Part shown: in pieces, positions 1-5,665 of the stretch
How the letters are laid out: the number at the start of each line of letters is the position of its first letter
How positions within the stretch are numbered: position 1 is the stretch's first letter
Assembly (NCBI GenBank): GCA_910587445.1
Contig: CAJULE010000042.1
Coordinates: 1 to 8,023, forward strand
Direction: 5' to 3'
Origin: an uncultured Christensenellaceae bacterium
Lineage (GTDB): Bacteria; Bacillota; Clostridia; Christensenellales; Pumilibacteraceae
DNA: 8,023 nucleotides
Notes under the pieces: generated by a model
Database searches by the model: none
Seen by the model: only the letters and a program-made list of their open reading frames with translations
Told to the model about the DNA's origin: nothing
Translations under genes and position numbers: made by a program

Positions 1-1
1 A

Positions 2-247
2 CCAGGCTTCGAAAGTGTGTTCGGCTTTAGCCGCGGTGGGCGCGCCCGTGATCTTCTCGCCCTCTTTTACTTTGACTGTGGAATTGCCGGTAAGAGTGCC
101 GCCGTTGGCGTCGAAAGTCACCGTATATTCCTTGCCTTGCGGCTGTTCGGGATTCGGCTTGTCGCTTCCTGCGCACGCCACAAGCGACGCGCCCATGAAA
201 GACGCAAGCAAAACACCCATTACAGCCAATGTTTTTCTGGTTTTCAT
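2..247 (-). CDS. Lipoprotein with InlB/Flg_new-type repeat (N-terminal part, runs off the window)
   Basis: This is a secreted, lipid-anchored surface protein. The first 82 residues are visible and the rest lies beyond base 1. The N-terminus is a lipoprotein signal: a positive n-region (KTRK), a hydrophobic stretch of about 18 residues, and the lipobox LVAC with the modified Cys at residue 25. A short polar linker (GSDKPNPEQPQGKE) follows. From about residue 42 there is a Listeria-Bacteroides (InlB B-type) repeat, recognised by TVTFDANGG, then V-K-EGEKI, a Pro, and HTFEAW. The start is set by AGGAGG at 254-259, six bases upstream. The gene has its own promoter (292-320) and sits after the terminator of the kinase gene. 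Repeats of this type occur in adhesins and other cell-surface proteins. The ligand cannot be told from the visible part. The signal peptide is certain; the repeat assignment is good. Confidence 0.85.
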   Translation of the reverse strand, partial: MKTRKTLAVMGVLLASFMGASLVACAGSDKPNPEQPQGKEYTVTFDANGGTLTGNSTVKVKEGEKITGAPTAAKAEHTFEAW

Positions 248-266
248 TTTCTGCCTCCTGAAATTT

Positions 267-283
267 TCGGCATGATTTGCCGA
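267..283 (-). repeat. Short inverted repeat in the lipoprotein leader
   Basis: Arms TCGGCA and TGCCGA are separated by 5 bases. It lies just downstream of the predicted transcription start and before the ribosome site. It could be a small mRNA hairpin or an operator. There is no direct sign which. Confidence 0.4.
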
Positions 284-291
284 TTACGTTG

Positions 292-320
292 ATTATAACA
301 TTACCTTTCCCCAATGTAAA
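292..320 (-). promoter_or_regulatory. Promoter of the lipoprotein gene
   Basis: Read on the minus strand, a -35 TTTACA (315-320) is followed after 17 bases by a -10 TATAAT (292-297), and TGT just before the -10 makes it an extended -10. The predicted start is near 285, which leaves a leader of about 38 bases. It lies between the kinase terminator and the lipoprotein ribosome site, so the lipoprotein is transcribed separately from the two-component operon. Confidence 0.75.
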
Positions 321-327
321 TACGGCT

Positions 328-356
328 GTCATATCAGGTACTGTTTCCGTCATATC
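328..356 (-). promoter_or_regulatory. Direct-repeat activator site, candidate LytTR-regulator binding site
   Basis: The 8-mer GATATGAC (minus strand) occurs twice, at 328-335 and 349-356. The copies are 21 bp apart start to start, with a 13-bp gap, and end 7 bp upstream of the lipoprotein -35. LytTR regulators (AgrA, ComE, VirR families) bind pairs of about 9-bp direct repeats with a 12-13-bp gap next to the -35. A LytTR regulator is encoded at 1781-2533. The repeat is seen directly; its assignment to that regulator is inference. Confidence 0.5.
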
Positions 357-363
357 GCGCACG

Positions 364-396
364 AAAAAGGCGCGCCGATGTCCGACGCGCCGTTTT
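364..396 (-). terminator. Rho-independent terminator after the two-component operon
   Basis: On the minus strand a GC-only stem of 6 bp (369-374 with 386-391, GGCGCG/CGCGCC) encloses an 11-base loop and is followed by a run of five T. A-rich sequence on the other side can extend the pairing to the T run. It lies 45 bases after the kinase stop codon and upstream of the lipoprotein promoter, so it should end the kinase transcript. Confidence 0.75.
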
Positions 397-440
397 GCGT
401 TTCTTTATATATAAAATATATATGCGGATATTCCCGCTTT

Positions 441-1784
441 CTAACCCTCGACAGCCGCCTCGCCGCTCGGCGCACCGTCCTTATCCGCTTTATCGGGTAT
501 GGGCAAAGCGACCGACACCGTAAAAATATCGCCGCGCTGAAAAAACCCGATCTGACCGTCGTACTTGCCGACGACGTTTCTCATACTGCGAGTGCCGAAT
601 CCGTGTTCTTCGGCGTTGGGCTTGTCGGTGACGGGCAAGCCGTCGGTAAATTCGACTTTTCGCGATGTGTAGTTATACACGGTGAATACGCAGGTATCTT
701 CCCTGCGCGTCACAGAAAGAGTGATCGTTCTGTCGGCGGGATCGCTTTCGTGCCGCACGCTCTCTATCGAATTTTCGAGCGCATTGCCGACGAGCGAATA
801 TATATGGTGCGGTTTCATGAAACTCATCGCCTCGCCGTTCGCCGTGCAAATGAGCTGTATCCCGAGCCGCTCGCACAGCAAGGCTTTCTCGGACAGCACG
901 ACGTCGAGCGCGGGATTGCCGGTAAAATACGAGCTTTTCAGTATTTCGCTGTCGCCTTCCATTTCGGCGAGTTCTTCGTAATCGACTATGCCGCCGTGCT
1001 TGCGCTTGCTTATATCGTGATACTTGATCATGATTTTCTCGTTAGTGATCTTCGCCTGCTCGTACCGACGTTTATCCTTGCGCAACAGCTCTTGCAGCAT
1101 GGCATTTTCGCGTTCGAGCTTTTGCTGTCTTATATTGAGCACTTCTGTGACTATCGTCGCAACGCCGAACAGCGACGATATGGCGAGCGTATAGATCGTG
1201 TTGTCGAGCAGGAACCAGGACGACATTCGCGCGTAATGCGTCAAGAATATCGCGACCGCGACGAACCCCACCGTGCAGTACAGCAAAACTTTGCTGTTGA
1301 ATACTATCTCGTCGTACTTTTTCAGATTTTTGACGAACAGGAAATACGTCGCCGTCGCACCCGATGCGAAAACTATCGGCATTTCGACATAGTAGTACAT
1401 GAACAGCTCGTATTTGCCCAAACCGTACATGACGGCGTATATGATCATATATGCCACATTGCTGAATATGAACTGCACGCCGTGCGAACACACCACGTAA
1501 AAAATGCCGTGCCAAAATTTGAAGTCGAAGCTCAACATAACGACGCCGAACAGCAAAACGAGTACCAACACATAATTGAACACGTCGGGTATCGGCAAAT
1601 ATCCGAACTTCATGAGCCACTGCGAGCCTGCGATCGCCGCCCAGCCGAGCAAATACCTGAGCCAAAACAGCTTGCGCTTTCCGAACACGGGGACGAAAAG
1701 GGTGCTCATTATAAAAAGCTGCGTCGCGAACTCGTTTCCGAAAAGGTCGAACACGGCAGCCATTACGCGGGTGTACGTAATCAT
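441..1784 (-). CDS. AgrC-like GHKL-family sensor histidine kinase
   Basis: This 447-residue membrane sensor kinase is the partner of the response regulator just upstream. The first ~218 residues hold about six or seven hydrophobic segments (roughly 8-34, 39-58, 68-84, 91-121, 126-151, 165-185, 190-218), so sensing probably occurs in or at the membrane. A charged helix (218-250) leads to the phospho-acceptor region with KYHDISK, the likely acceptor being His256. The ATPase domain has an N-box (GNALENSIES, about 333-342) and a short G-box (HGFGTRSM, about 394-401). This is the layout of the AgrC/HATPase_c_5 group. The start overlaps the regulator stop as ATGA (1781-1784), and GGGAGG at 1791-1796 gives a ribosome site, so translation is coupled. 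The signal is unknown: no agrB or agrD-like peptide gene is visible nearby. Family assignment is firm; ligand and output are not known. Confidence 0.9.
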   Translation of the reverse strand: MITYTRVMAAVFDLFGNEFATQLFIMSTLFVPVFGKRKLFWLRYLLGWAAIAGSQWLMKFGYLPIPDVFNYVLVLVLLFGVVMLSFDFKFWHGIFYVVCSHGVQFIFSNVAYMIIYAVMYGLGKYELFMYYYVEMPIVFASGATATYFLFVKNLKKYDEIVFNSKVLLYCTVGFVAVAIFLTHYARMSSWFLLDNTIYTLAISSLFGVATIVTEVLNIRQQKLERENAMLQELLRKDKRRYEQAKITNEKIMIKYHDISKRKHGGIVDYEELAEMEGDSEILKSSYFTGNPALDVVLSEKALLCERLGIQLICTANGEAMSFMKPHHIYSLVGNALENSIESVRHESDPADRTITLSVTRREDTCVFTVYNYTSRKVEFTDGLPVTDKPNAEEHGFGTRSMRNVVGKYDGQIGFFQRGDIFTVSVALPIPDKADKDGAPSGEAAVEG

Positions 1785-2533
1785 ACAATACCTCCCGCGC
1801 TTCCCATGTACCGAACGAACGAATCGGAAAACTGCTTGTAGAACTTCCTGCTCGCGGGCAATACCTTGTTGCCGTGCAGGTACACTTCTTTGTTTTTAAG
1901 CGCGGTGATGTGCCGCAGGTTGACAAGATACGCCGCACTGCACTGCGAAAAATCGAATGGCGCAAGGTCCGCGCACACGCCGCGCATTGTGCCGCGCACG
2001 CGATGCTCTACATGCTCGCCGTTCACAAGCGTATGGAATATTATATTGTGGATCTGTACTTCTATGTACACTATATCGGACACGAGCACGACTTCTATCC
2101 CATGCTCCGTCTTGATGCGCAATTTTTGCGCCTGTCTGCTCTTGAGCGATTCGAAAGTGCGGTCGAGATTGCGTCTGAAAACACGCTCGTCGATCGGCTT
2201 GACGAGATACCCCACCGCATTCACTTCGTACCCTTTGACTGCGTACTGCGCATAATGCGTGACGAAAATTATCGCCGCGGCACTGCCGGCGTCGCGCACG
2301 CGTTTAGCCGTCTGTAACCCGTTCGCACCCGGCATGTTTATATCCAAAAAAATTATATCGAAATGATCGGGCGAGTCGTTTAAGAACTCGTCGCCGCTGC
2401 CGTAGGTACAAATATTGAATTCAAAAGTGTACCCCCCCCCGCGATTTTTGTCATCTTTGTAACGCGTAAGCATATCCGACAGGGCTTGCACCACGTCCGG
2501 CTCGTCATCCACTATTCCTATCTTGTAGACCAT
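1781..2533 (-). CDS. LytTR-family response regulator (AgrA/VirR-like)
   Basis: This is a 250-residue cytoplasmic transcription regulator. The receiver domain (about 3-125) has the acidic pocket DDE at 9-11, the phospho-acceptor Asp64 in IIFLDINMPG, Thr92 in FVTHY and Lys112 in LVKP. The LytTR DNA-binding domain (about 136-240) begins at LRIKTEHG and includes DIVYIEVQ and the conserved LVNLRHI segment. Start ATG at 2531-2533 is supported by AGGAGG at 2538-2543. It is the first gene of a two-gene operon with the kinase, which overlaps its end by four bases. A run of nine G lies in the coding strand at 2432-2440 (codons for R-G-G-G-Y, residues 31-35), upstream of the phospho-acceptor, so slippage there would truncate the protein. 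Candidate targets are its own promoter and the lipoprotein promoter at 292-356. Confidence 0.93.
   Translation of the reverse strand: MVYKIGIVDDEPDVVQALSDMLTRYKDDKNRGGGYTFEFNICTYGSGDEFLNDSPDHFDIIFLDINMPGANGLQTAKRVRDAGSAAAIIFVTHYAQYAVKGYEVNAVGYLVKPIDERVFRRNLDRTFESLKSRQAQKLRIKTEHGIEVVLVSDIVYIEVQIHNIIFHTLVNGEHVEHRVRGTMRGVCADLAPFDFSQCSAAYLVNLRHITALKNKEVYLHGNKVLPASRKFYKQFSDSFVRYMGSAGGIV
2432..2440 (-). repeat. G9 homopolymer inside the response regulator
   Basis: Nine consecutive G in the coding strand encode three Gly (residues 32-34) between helix 1 and strand 2 of the receiver domain. Tracts of this length are prone to replication slippage. A change of one or two bases would shift the frame before Asp64 and the DNA-binding domain. 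Confidence 0.9.
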
Positions 2534-2553
2534 GCTTCCTCCTACCCGTGCCG

Positions 2554-2566
2554 TCGGACTGTCCGA
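2554..2566 (-). repeat. 13-bp perfect palindrome in the two-component leader
   Basis: TCGGAC and GTCCGA arms flank a single central base. It lies 11 bases upstream of the AGGAGG of the response regulator, in a predicted leader of about 85 bases. It could form a small hairpin (5-bp stem, 3-base loop) near the ribosome site, or serve as a protein site. Confidence 0.45.
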
Positions 2567-2624
2567 TTGTCGCCATATCCCGCTTGCTCACCGTCACCGT
2601 GTCGAAAAACCTATATTTTGATAT

Positions 2625-2653
2625 ATATTAGCATAATTTATGCCGATTGTCAA
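2625..2653 (-). promoter_or_regulatory. Strong promoter of the response regulator-kinase operon
   Basis: On the minus strand, -35 TTGACA (2648-2653), a 17-base spacer and -10 TAATAT (2625-2630) with TGC before it (extended -10) give a near-consensus vegetative promoter. The predicted start is near 2618. The 3' end of the collagen-like fragment is only 88 bases upstream. Confidence 0.82.
2631..2643 (-). promoter_or_regulatory. Palindromic operator candidate between -35 and -10 of the two-component promoter
   Basis: A perfect palindrome GCATAA-A-TTATGC occupies the promoter spacer and abuts the -10. A protein bound here would block RNA polymerase, so this is a candidate repressor site. The palindrome is seen directly; the binding protein is unknown. 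Confidence 0.5.
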
Positions 2654-2740
2654 CACGTTCGCGAAAATTTATCGCGCGTTTTTCGCGTCGCACCGATTTT
2701 TTCGCCGTTATTCGCTTTCCGCCGCTTGCTTTATGTGCCC

Positions 2741-2941
2741 TTACGTTACCCGTTCCGTAGCTCCCGTCGCCCCCGTCGCACCCGTCGGTCCCGTCGGACC
2801 TACCGCGCCGTCCGCACCTGCGGGACCCTGCAATCCCTGTATGCCCTGTTCGCCCTGCGGTCCCGTTGCGCCCGTCGCGCCTGTCGCGCCCGCAATGCCT
2901 TGTACGCCTTGCGGACCGGTAGGACCCGTCGGTCCGGTTGC
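2741..2941 (-). pseudogene. Collagen-like Gly-X-Y gene, 3' fragment cut off by the mobile element
   Basis: On the minus strand this frame reads Ala-Thr followed by 20 uninterrupted Gly-X-Y triplets (GPT GPT GPQ GVQ GIA GAT and so on to GAT GAT GAT), then ERVT and a stop at 2741-2743. There is no start codon: going upstream in the same frame one reaches S-K-R and then the stop codon of the recombinase at 2951. It therefore appears to be the downstream part of a collagen-like surface protein gene whose upstream part was displaced by the element. Collagen-like proteins in Firmicutes form triple-helical filaments on the cell or spore surface. The end is abrupt, without the usual globular C-terminal domain, so the fragment may also have decayed at its 3' end. 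The repeat is certain; the interruption by the element is a well-supported inference. Confidence 0.75.
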
Positions 2942-2955
2942 TCTTTTGCTTTAAG
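2939..2955. other. Candidate attachment-site junction of the element
   Basis: The boundary between the recombinase 3' end and the collagen-like repeats falls within these bases. Elements of the TnpX/TndX recombinase family recombine at a GA dinucleotide. The minus strand has GA at 2942-2943. If the host base before it was G, the joined codons read GGA GCA ACC GGA, which restores Gly-Ala-Thr-Gly in the collagen frame. The exact crossover is inferred, since the other end is outside the window. Confidence 0.4.
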
Positions 2956-4585
2956 GGACAGTTTTTACTCTTTTTAGCTGATATTCTTCAAGACTTTCGC
3001 CTTTTCGGAATTTATAGTGAATATCGATCTCGCGTTCTACGTTGTCTGCGACCTTTTCGCCTACGGCTATGTAGTCGATAAGCTGTAAGCACATCTCGCG
3101 CGTAAGGCTCTCGCCTTTACCATAGCATTTCAGTCTGCGTATGTATTCCTCTGCATCCTCGTCGTCTTTATTTGATTCGGCAAGGCGTTTTTCAATCTCG
3201 CCGATTGTTCGTTGTACCGACTCCTTTTCGGCTTGGTACTTTTCGCAAAGGCTTATACAAACGCTTTCAGGCATCTTTCCCAACACCCTTTCTTCAAACG
3301 CGATTTGTATTAACTTGTCTAATTCGACAAGTCTGTTTTTGTTTGCTTTGAGTTGCTTTTCGTCGGAATAACGGCTCTGCTCGGTATGCTTTGAACGCTC
3401 TCTCAAAAACCGCTCTTTAACTTTCGTTTCATCAATCTCCACTTCTTCTAATAATGAGTGAATATCGTCCAAAACCAATGCTTCAAGTAGCTGTTCCGTG
3501 ATGTGATGCGACGTGCAATACTTCTTTCCGAGATCGACATAAGTCCGGCACACAAAACAATTATGAACGTCTTTGGCTGATTTGAATTTGAGTTTTTTAC
3601 CGCAATTCGGACAAACGACCAACCCCGATAACGGATGCACCACGTTTGATTTATCAGACCGTCCGCGCTTACCCTCATAGGTCGTCTGTACTTTATCCCA
3701 AATCTCTTTGCTTATGATTGGCTCGTGGGCGTTCTCATTTATAATCCACTCACTTTCGGGTATCTGTACAACCTTATGATTTTTATAAGATACTCGCGTC
3801 GTCTTATGCTGTATCGTATGCCCGATATATGTGGGATTTGAAAGTATCCACCTAATTGTTTCGGGATTCCAATACGGTTTACAAGGTCTGTTCCATTTAC
3901 CGCCATCGAGCTTGGTATAGTACGTTGCGGGATTGGGTATTCCCTCGTCCGTTAAAATTCTCGCAATCGTCCGAGCCGAATGTCCCTGCAATCGCAAATC
4001 ATATATGCGCCTTATAACAGCCGCCGCTTCTTCGTCAATTACTGCCGTGCGGCTTTCGTCATCGCCTGCTCTGTACCCGTATGGATAATTCCAATTCGTG
4101 TACTTGCCCGAACGCTGACTCGATTCCAATACCGCTCTTATCTTTTTGCTTGTATTAGCCGCGTGCCACTCGTTAAACACGTTCATTATAGGCATCATAT
4201 CCATTGCGGTACTTGTTCTGTCTGCGGTATCTACGTTATCGTTGATTGCAATAAACCGTATTCCGTAAGCAGGAAATATGTAGTCTATGTACTGTCCGAC
4301 TTCGATATAGTTACGACCGAACCGTGATAAATCTTTTACGATAATCGTATCTATTTTACCTGACTTTGCATCATCTAACAATCGTTGCACGTCGGGGCGG
4401 TCGAAGTTTGTTCCCGAATATCCGTCGTCCGCATACTCGTCCACCACATTGAATCCGTGTTCTTCGGCATATTGTCGTAACAGTATTCCTTGATGCTCGA
4501 TAGACATAGATTCGCCTGCTTTCTCGTCCTCTTTTGAAAGACGTTTATAAAGACCTGTTTTATTAAGTTGTTTTTGCTTTGACAT
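2951..4585 (-). CDS. Large serine recombinase (TnpX/TndX-like) of the integrative element
   Basis: This 544-residue site-specific recombinase should integrate and excise the element. The catalytic domain (about 10-150) has YKRLS with the nucleophile Ser17, the DDGYSGTNFDRP block (53-64), and DLSRFGR with Arg88 and Arg91. All key residues are present. The recombinase domain (about 165-305) includes the WNYPYGYR and NPTYIGH segments. A zinc ribbon follows (C325-x2-C328, with C346 and C357 the likely partners), then a long coiled coil (about 376-475) and a DUF4368-like C-terminal region (about 488-530). Length and order fit the TnpX/TndX group found in Tn4451, Tn5397 and related elements. AAGGAGG at 4590-4596 fixes the start. 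It has its own promoter with an operator-like palindrome on the -10. The stop lies 10 bases before the collagen-like frame and in the same frame. It looks intact and active. Confidence 0.95.
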   Translation of the reverse strand: MSKQKQLNKTGLYKRLSKEDEKAGESMSIEHQGILLRQYAEEHGFNVVDEYADDGYSGTNFDRPDVQRLLDDAKSGKIDTIIVKDLSRFGRNYIEVGQYIDYIFPAYGIRFIAINDNVDTADRTSTAMDMMPIMNVFNEWHAANTSKKIRAVLESSQRSGKYTNWNYPYGYRAGDDESRTAVIDEEAAAVIRRIYDLRLQGHSARTIARILTDEGIPNPATYYTKLDGGKWNRPCKPYWNPETIRWILSNPTYIGHTIQHKTTRVSYKNHKVVQIPESEWIINENAHEPIISKEIWDKVQTTYEGKRGRSDKSNVVHPLSGLVVCPNCGKKLKFKSAKDVHNCFVCRTYVDLGKKYCTSHHITEQLLEALVLDDIHSLLEEVEIDETKVKERFLRERSKHTEQSRYSDEKQLKANKNRLVELDKLIQIAFEERVLGKMPESVCISLCEKYQAEKESVQRTIGEIEKRLAESNKDDEDAEEYIRRLKCYGKGESLTREMCLQLIDYIAVGEKVADNVEREIDIHYKFRKGESLEEYQLKRVKTVP

Positions 4586-4618
4586 TTAACCTCCTTTTCT
4601 GTCAAAGCAATTAAGTTA

Positions 4619-4637
4619 TGGTATATGTATTATACCA
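4619..4637 (-). promoter_or_regulatory. Inverted-repeat operator candidate covering the recombinase -10
   Basis: Arms TGGTATA and TATACCA (7 bp, perfect) flank five bases. The repeat covers the whole -10 and the start region, so a bound dimer would repress the recombinase. The small DNA-binding protein encoded at 5049-5264 is a possible but unproven ligand. Confidence 0.5.
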
Positions 4638-4657
4638 CAACTCACTTGACTTTGCAA
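4629..4657 (-). promoter_or_regulatory. Promoter of the serine recombinase
   Basis: Minus strand: -35 TTGCAA (4652-4657, four of six), 17-base spacer, -10 TATAAT (4629-4634) preceded by TGG, an extended -10 that can offset the weak -35. The predicted start is near 4622, about 37 bases before the start codon. Confidence 0.7.
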
Positions 4658-4683
4658 GACTCTTGATTGAATTTTACGAATAA

Positions 4684-4869
4684 TTATAAGCCCATTTCTC
4701 TATTGGCACGGCTGATTGCAATCTCCGTCATAAGAGTGCTTAAATCTTGGTTGCCCTCAAAATGTCTTGTAATTAAAAAACGCTTCCCGTTTATTACACA
4801 TCTGCGTTGGGAAGTCGGATAATCTTCTGTGTGATTTTTTATTTTATCTGTTTTTTTATTTGCTTCCAT
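4684..4869 (-). CDS. Small transposon protein, TnpW-like
   Basis: This is a 61-residue, mostly charged protein. The first ~22 residues are polar and probably disordered. The core (about 24-58) reads CVINGKRFLITRHFEG and then a helix-like DLSTLMTEIAISRANREM. That pattern, a short beta hairpin followed by a helix, recalls the small TnpW-type proteins encoded beside large serine recombinases in Firmicutes elements. I am not sure of the family. The start at 4867-4869 has AAAGGGGG close upstream. It lies between the hairpin at 4973-5002 and the recombinase promoter, directly upstream of the recombinase and on the same strand. Its molecular role is unknown; control of recombination or expression is a guess from position. 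Confidence 0.6.
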   Translation of the reverse strand: MEANKKTDKIKNHTEDYPTSQRRCVINGKRFLITRHFEGNQDLSTLMTEIAISRANREMGL

Positions 4870-4908
4870 ATTCCCCCTTTTTCGTTTAGGCGAATAATAC
4901 TCCCTATA

Positions 4909-4937
4909 ACTATATGAACGGACTGCTTGTCTGTGTA
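4909..4937 (-). promoter_or_regulatory. Possible weak promoter of the TnpW-like gene
   Basis: Minus strand TACACA (4932-4937), 17 bases, TATAGT (4909-4914). Each hexamer has one or two mismatches. It is placed correctly for the small gene at 4684-4869, which otherwise follows a terminator-like hairpin. Confidence 0.3.
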
Positions 4938-4961
4938 ACTTGTCCGCGCATAAAAATTACG

Positions 4962-5002
4962 AACACAAAGATAATGGCGAGAGCTAAACTGCTCTCGCCA
5001 TT
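4962..5002 (-). terminator. Terminator of the tnpV-resolvase-RHH operon
   Basis: A perfect 12-bp inverted repeat (4973-4984 with 4991-5002, AATGGCGAGAGC) has a 6-base loop and lies 46 bases after the last stop codon of the operon. On the minus strand the stem is followed by a T-rich but interrupted tail (ATCTTTGTGTT), so termination may be partial. Confidence 0.65.
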
Positions 5003-5048
5003 GCTTGAATTATTCAATTGTTATTATTTGGGGCAACTGCCCCGTAGC

Positions 5049-5264
5049 TTATTTCTCGTATTGCGCTTTCAACGCTTCAAAACCTGCCGTTATGACTGCG
5101 ACCTTTGTTACATTATGCTTGATTAAGAACTCGTCAATTTCGTCCGCAAACTCGCGGCTTACACTCGTTCCCCATACCTTGCTTTTTGATTTACGTTCTT
5201 CCTTATGCTTTGCTTCGTAAGTGCGCTTCCGTTCTCTTTCGGGTGTATCTTCCTTGCGTTCCAT
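5049..5264 (-). CDS. Small ribbon-helix-helix-like protein, possible DNA-binding regulator
   Basis: This is a 71-residue protein. The first 30 residues are extremely basic and charged (ERKRTYEAKHKEERKSKSK). Residues 31-70 read like a ribbon-helix-helix fold: a short strand (WGTSVSREF), a first helix (ADEIDEFLIKHN), a turn (VT) and a second helix (KVAVITAGFEALKAQYEK). Proteins of this fold bind palindromic operators as dimers and often regulate plasmid or transposon genes. It is the last gene of the operon. Its ATG at 5262-5264 shares one base with the TAA of the preceding gene, so translation is coupled, with AAAGGA at 5273-5278 as ribosome site. Candidate targets are the palindromes at 4619-4637 and 6043-6060. 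The fold is inferred from the residue pattern only. Confidence 0.65.
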   Translation of the reverse strand: MERKEDTPERERKRTYEAKHKEERKSKSKVWGTSVSREFADEIDEFLIKHNVTKVAVITAGFEALKAQYEK

Positions 5265-5653
5265 TATGCAAATCCTTTTGTTTTAGTCGCTAAATATAAT
5301 AGCATATTTTCAATAGGCTCGTCAATGTTTTGCCTATCCGTTGCGGTAAGCGATACCCCGTACTTTTCCAACTTGTCGCAAACTTTACGATAAATCTTTA
5401 ACTTACGAGCCAAGTGGCTTTGCGTTAAAATAAGAACTTCATTAACCTTACCGAGCTTACAATCTTTGAACAAACGCTTCAATTCGGGACGACGGAATTT
5501 GCAACCGCTGTAACCGTTGTCGATATACTTATCCGCTACCGTTCCGCCGTGTTCGCAAACATACTGTTCGAGCTTTTCAGACAACGCTCGTAACTCGCTT
5601 GAGTCTGTCTTGCTTGCTTTGCGTATGTATATGGCAAATCTTTTATCGGTCAT
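5264..5653 (-). CDS. Stand-alone, degenerate serine-recombinase catalytic domain
   Basis: This 129-residue protein aligns by eye with the N-terminal domain of large serine recombinases and contains nothing after it: no recombinase domain, zinc ribbon or coiled coil. It keeps AIYIRK (9-12), the DNGYSGCKFRRPELKRL block (45-61), and the V-L-I-L-T strand. At the nucleophile position the pattern Y-x-R-x-S reads YIRKA, with a Ser only one residue later. The D-x-S-R-x-x-R motif reads TQSHLAR, so the first Arg is His80 while Arg83 remains. It is therefore probably catalytically inactive and may act by binding the active recombinase or DNA. ATG at 5651-5653 is preferred over an upstream ATG at 5669-5671 because AAGGAG at 5660-5665 fits it. 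The ribosome site overlaps the stop of the preceding gene. The coding frame is complete, which argues against simple decay. Confidence 0.75.
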   Translation of the reverse strand: MTDKRFAIYIRKASKTDSSELRALSEKLEQYVCEHGGTVADKYIDNGYSGCKFRRPELKRLFKDCKLGKVNEVLILTQSHLARKLKIYRKVCDKLEKYGVSLTATDRQNIDEPIENMLLYLATKTKGFA

Positions 5654-5659
5654 ACTTTT

Positions 5660-5665
5660 CTCCTT
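5660..5665 (-). promoter_or_regulatory. Ribosome binding site deciding the start of the degenerate resolvase
   Basis: AAGGAG lies six bases before ATG 5651-5653 and overlaps the TAA (5664-5666) of the upstream gene. The alternative ATG at 5669-5671 lies inside the upstream gene. Confidence 0.7.

Noticed and set aside
378..1841. Long open frame on the plus strand (487 codons)
   Set aside because: It lies opposite the kinase gene, is rich in His, Arg and Tyr with no recognisable domain, begins inside the terminator and has no ribosome site. It is open because of the codon bias of the real gene.
1072..1965. Arg-rich minus-strand frame of 297 codons
   Set aside because: It spans parts of both the regulator and kinase genes in another frame, and those two have clear domains and ribosome sites.
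2661..2690. Short CGCGA/TCGCG inverted repeat considered as a terminator
   Set aside because: The stem is only 5 bp. The T-rich tail is on the plus strand, where no gene lies upstream, and there is no T run on the minus strand.
2640..2954. Plus-strand frame of 104 residues rich in Gly-Pro-Val and Ala-Pro-Val
   Set aside because: It is the antisense of the collagen-like repeat. The minus strand gives Gly at every third residue for 20 triplets without a break, while the plus reading has irregular Gly, runs through the two-component promoter and has no good ribosome site.
4921..4950. CTTGTC direct repeat and 5-bp CGGAC/GTCCG arms upstream of the TnpW-like gene
   Set aside because: Too short and too far apart to distinguish from chance.
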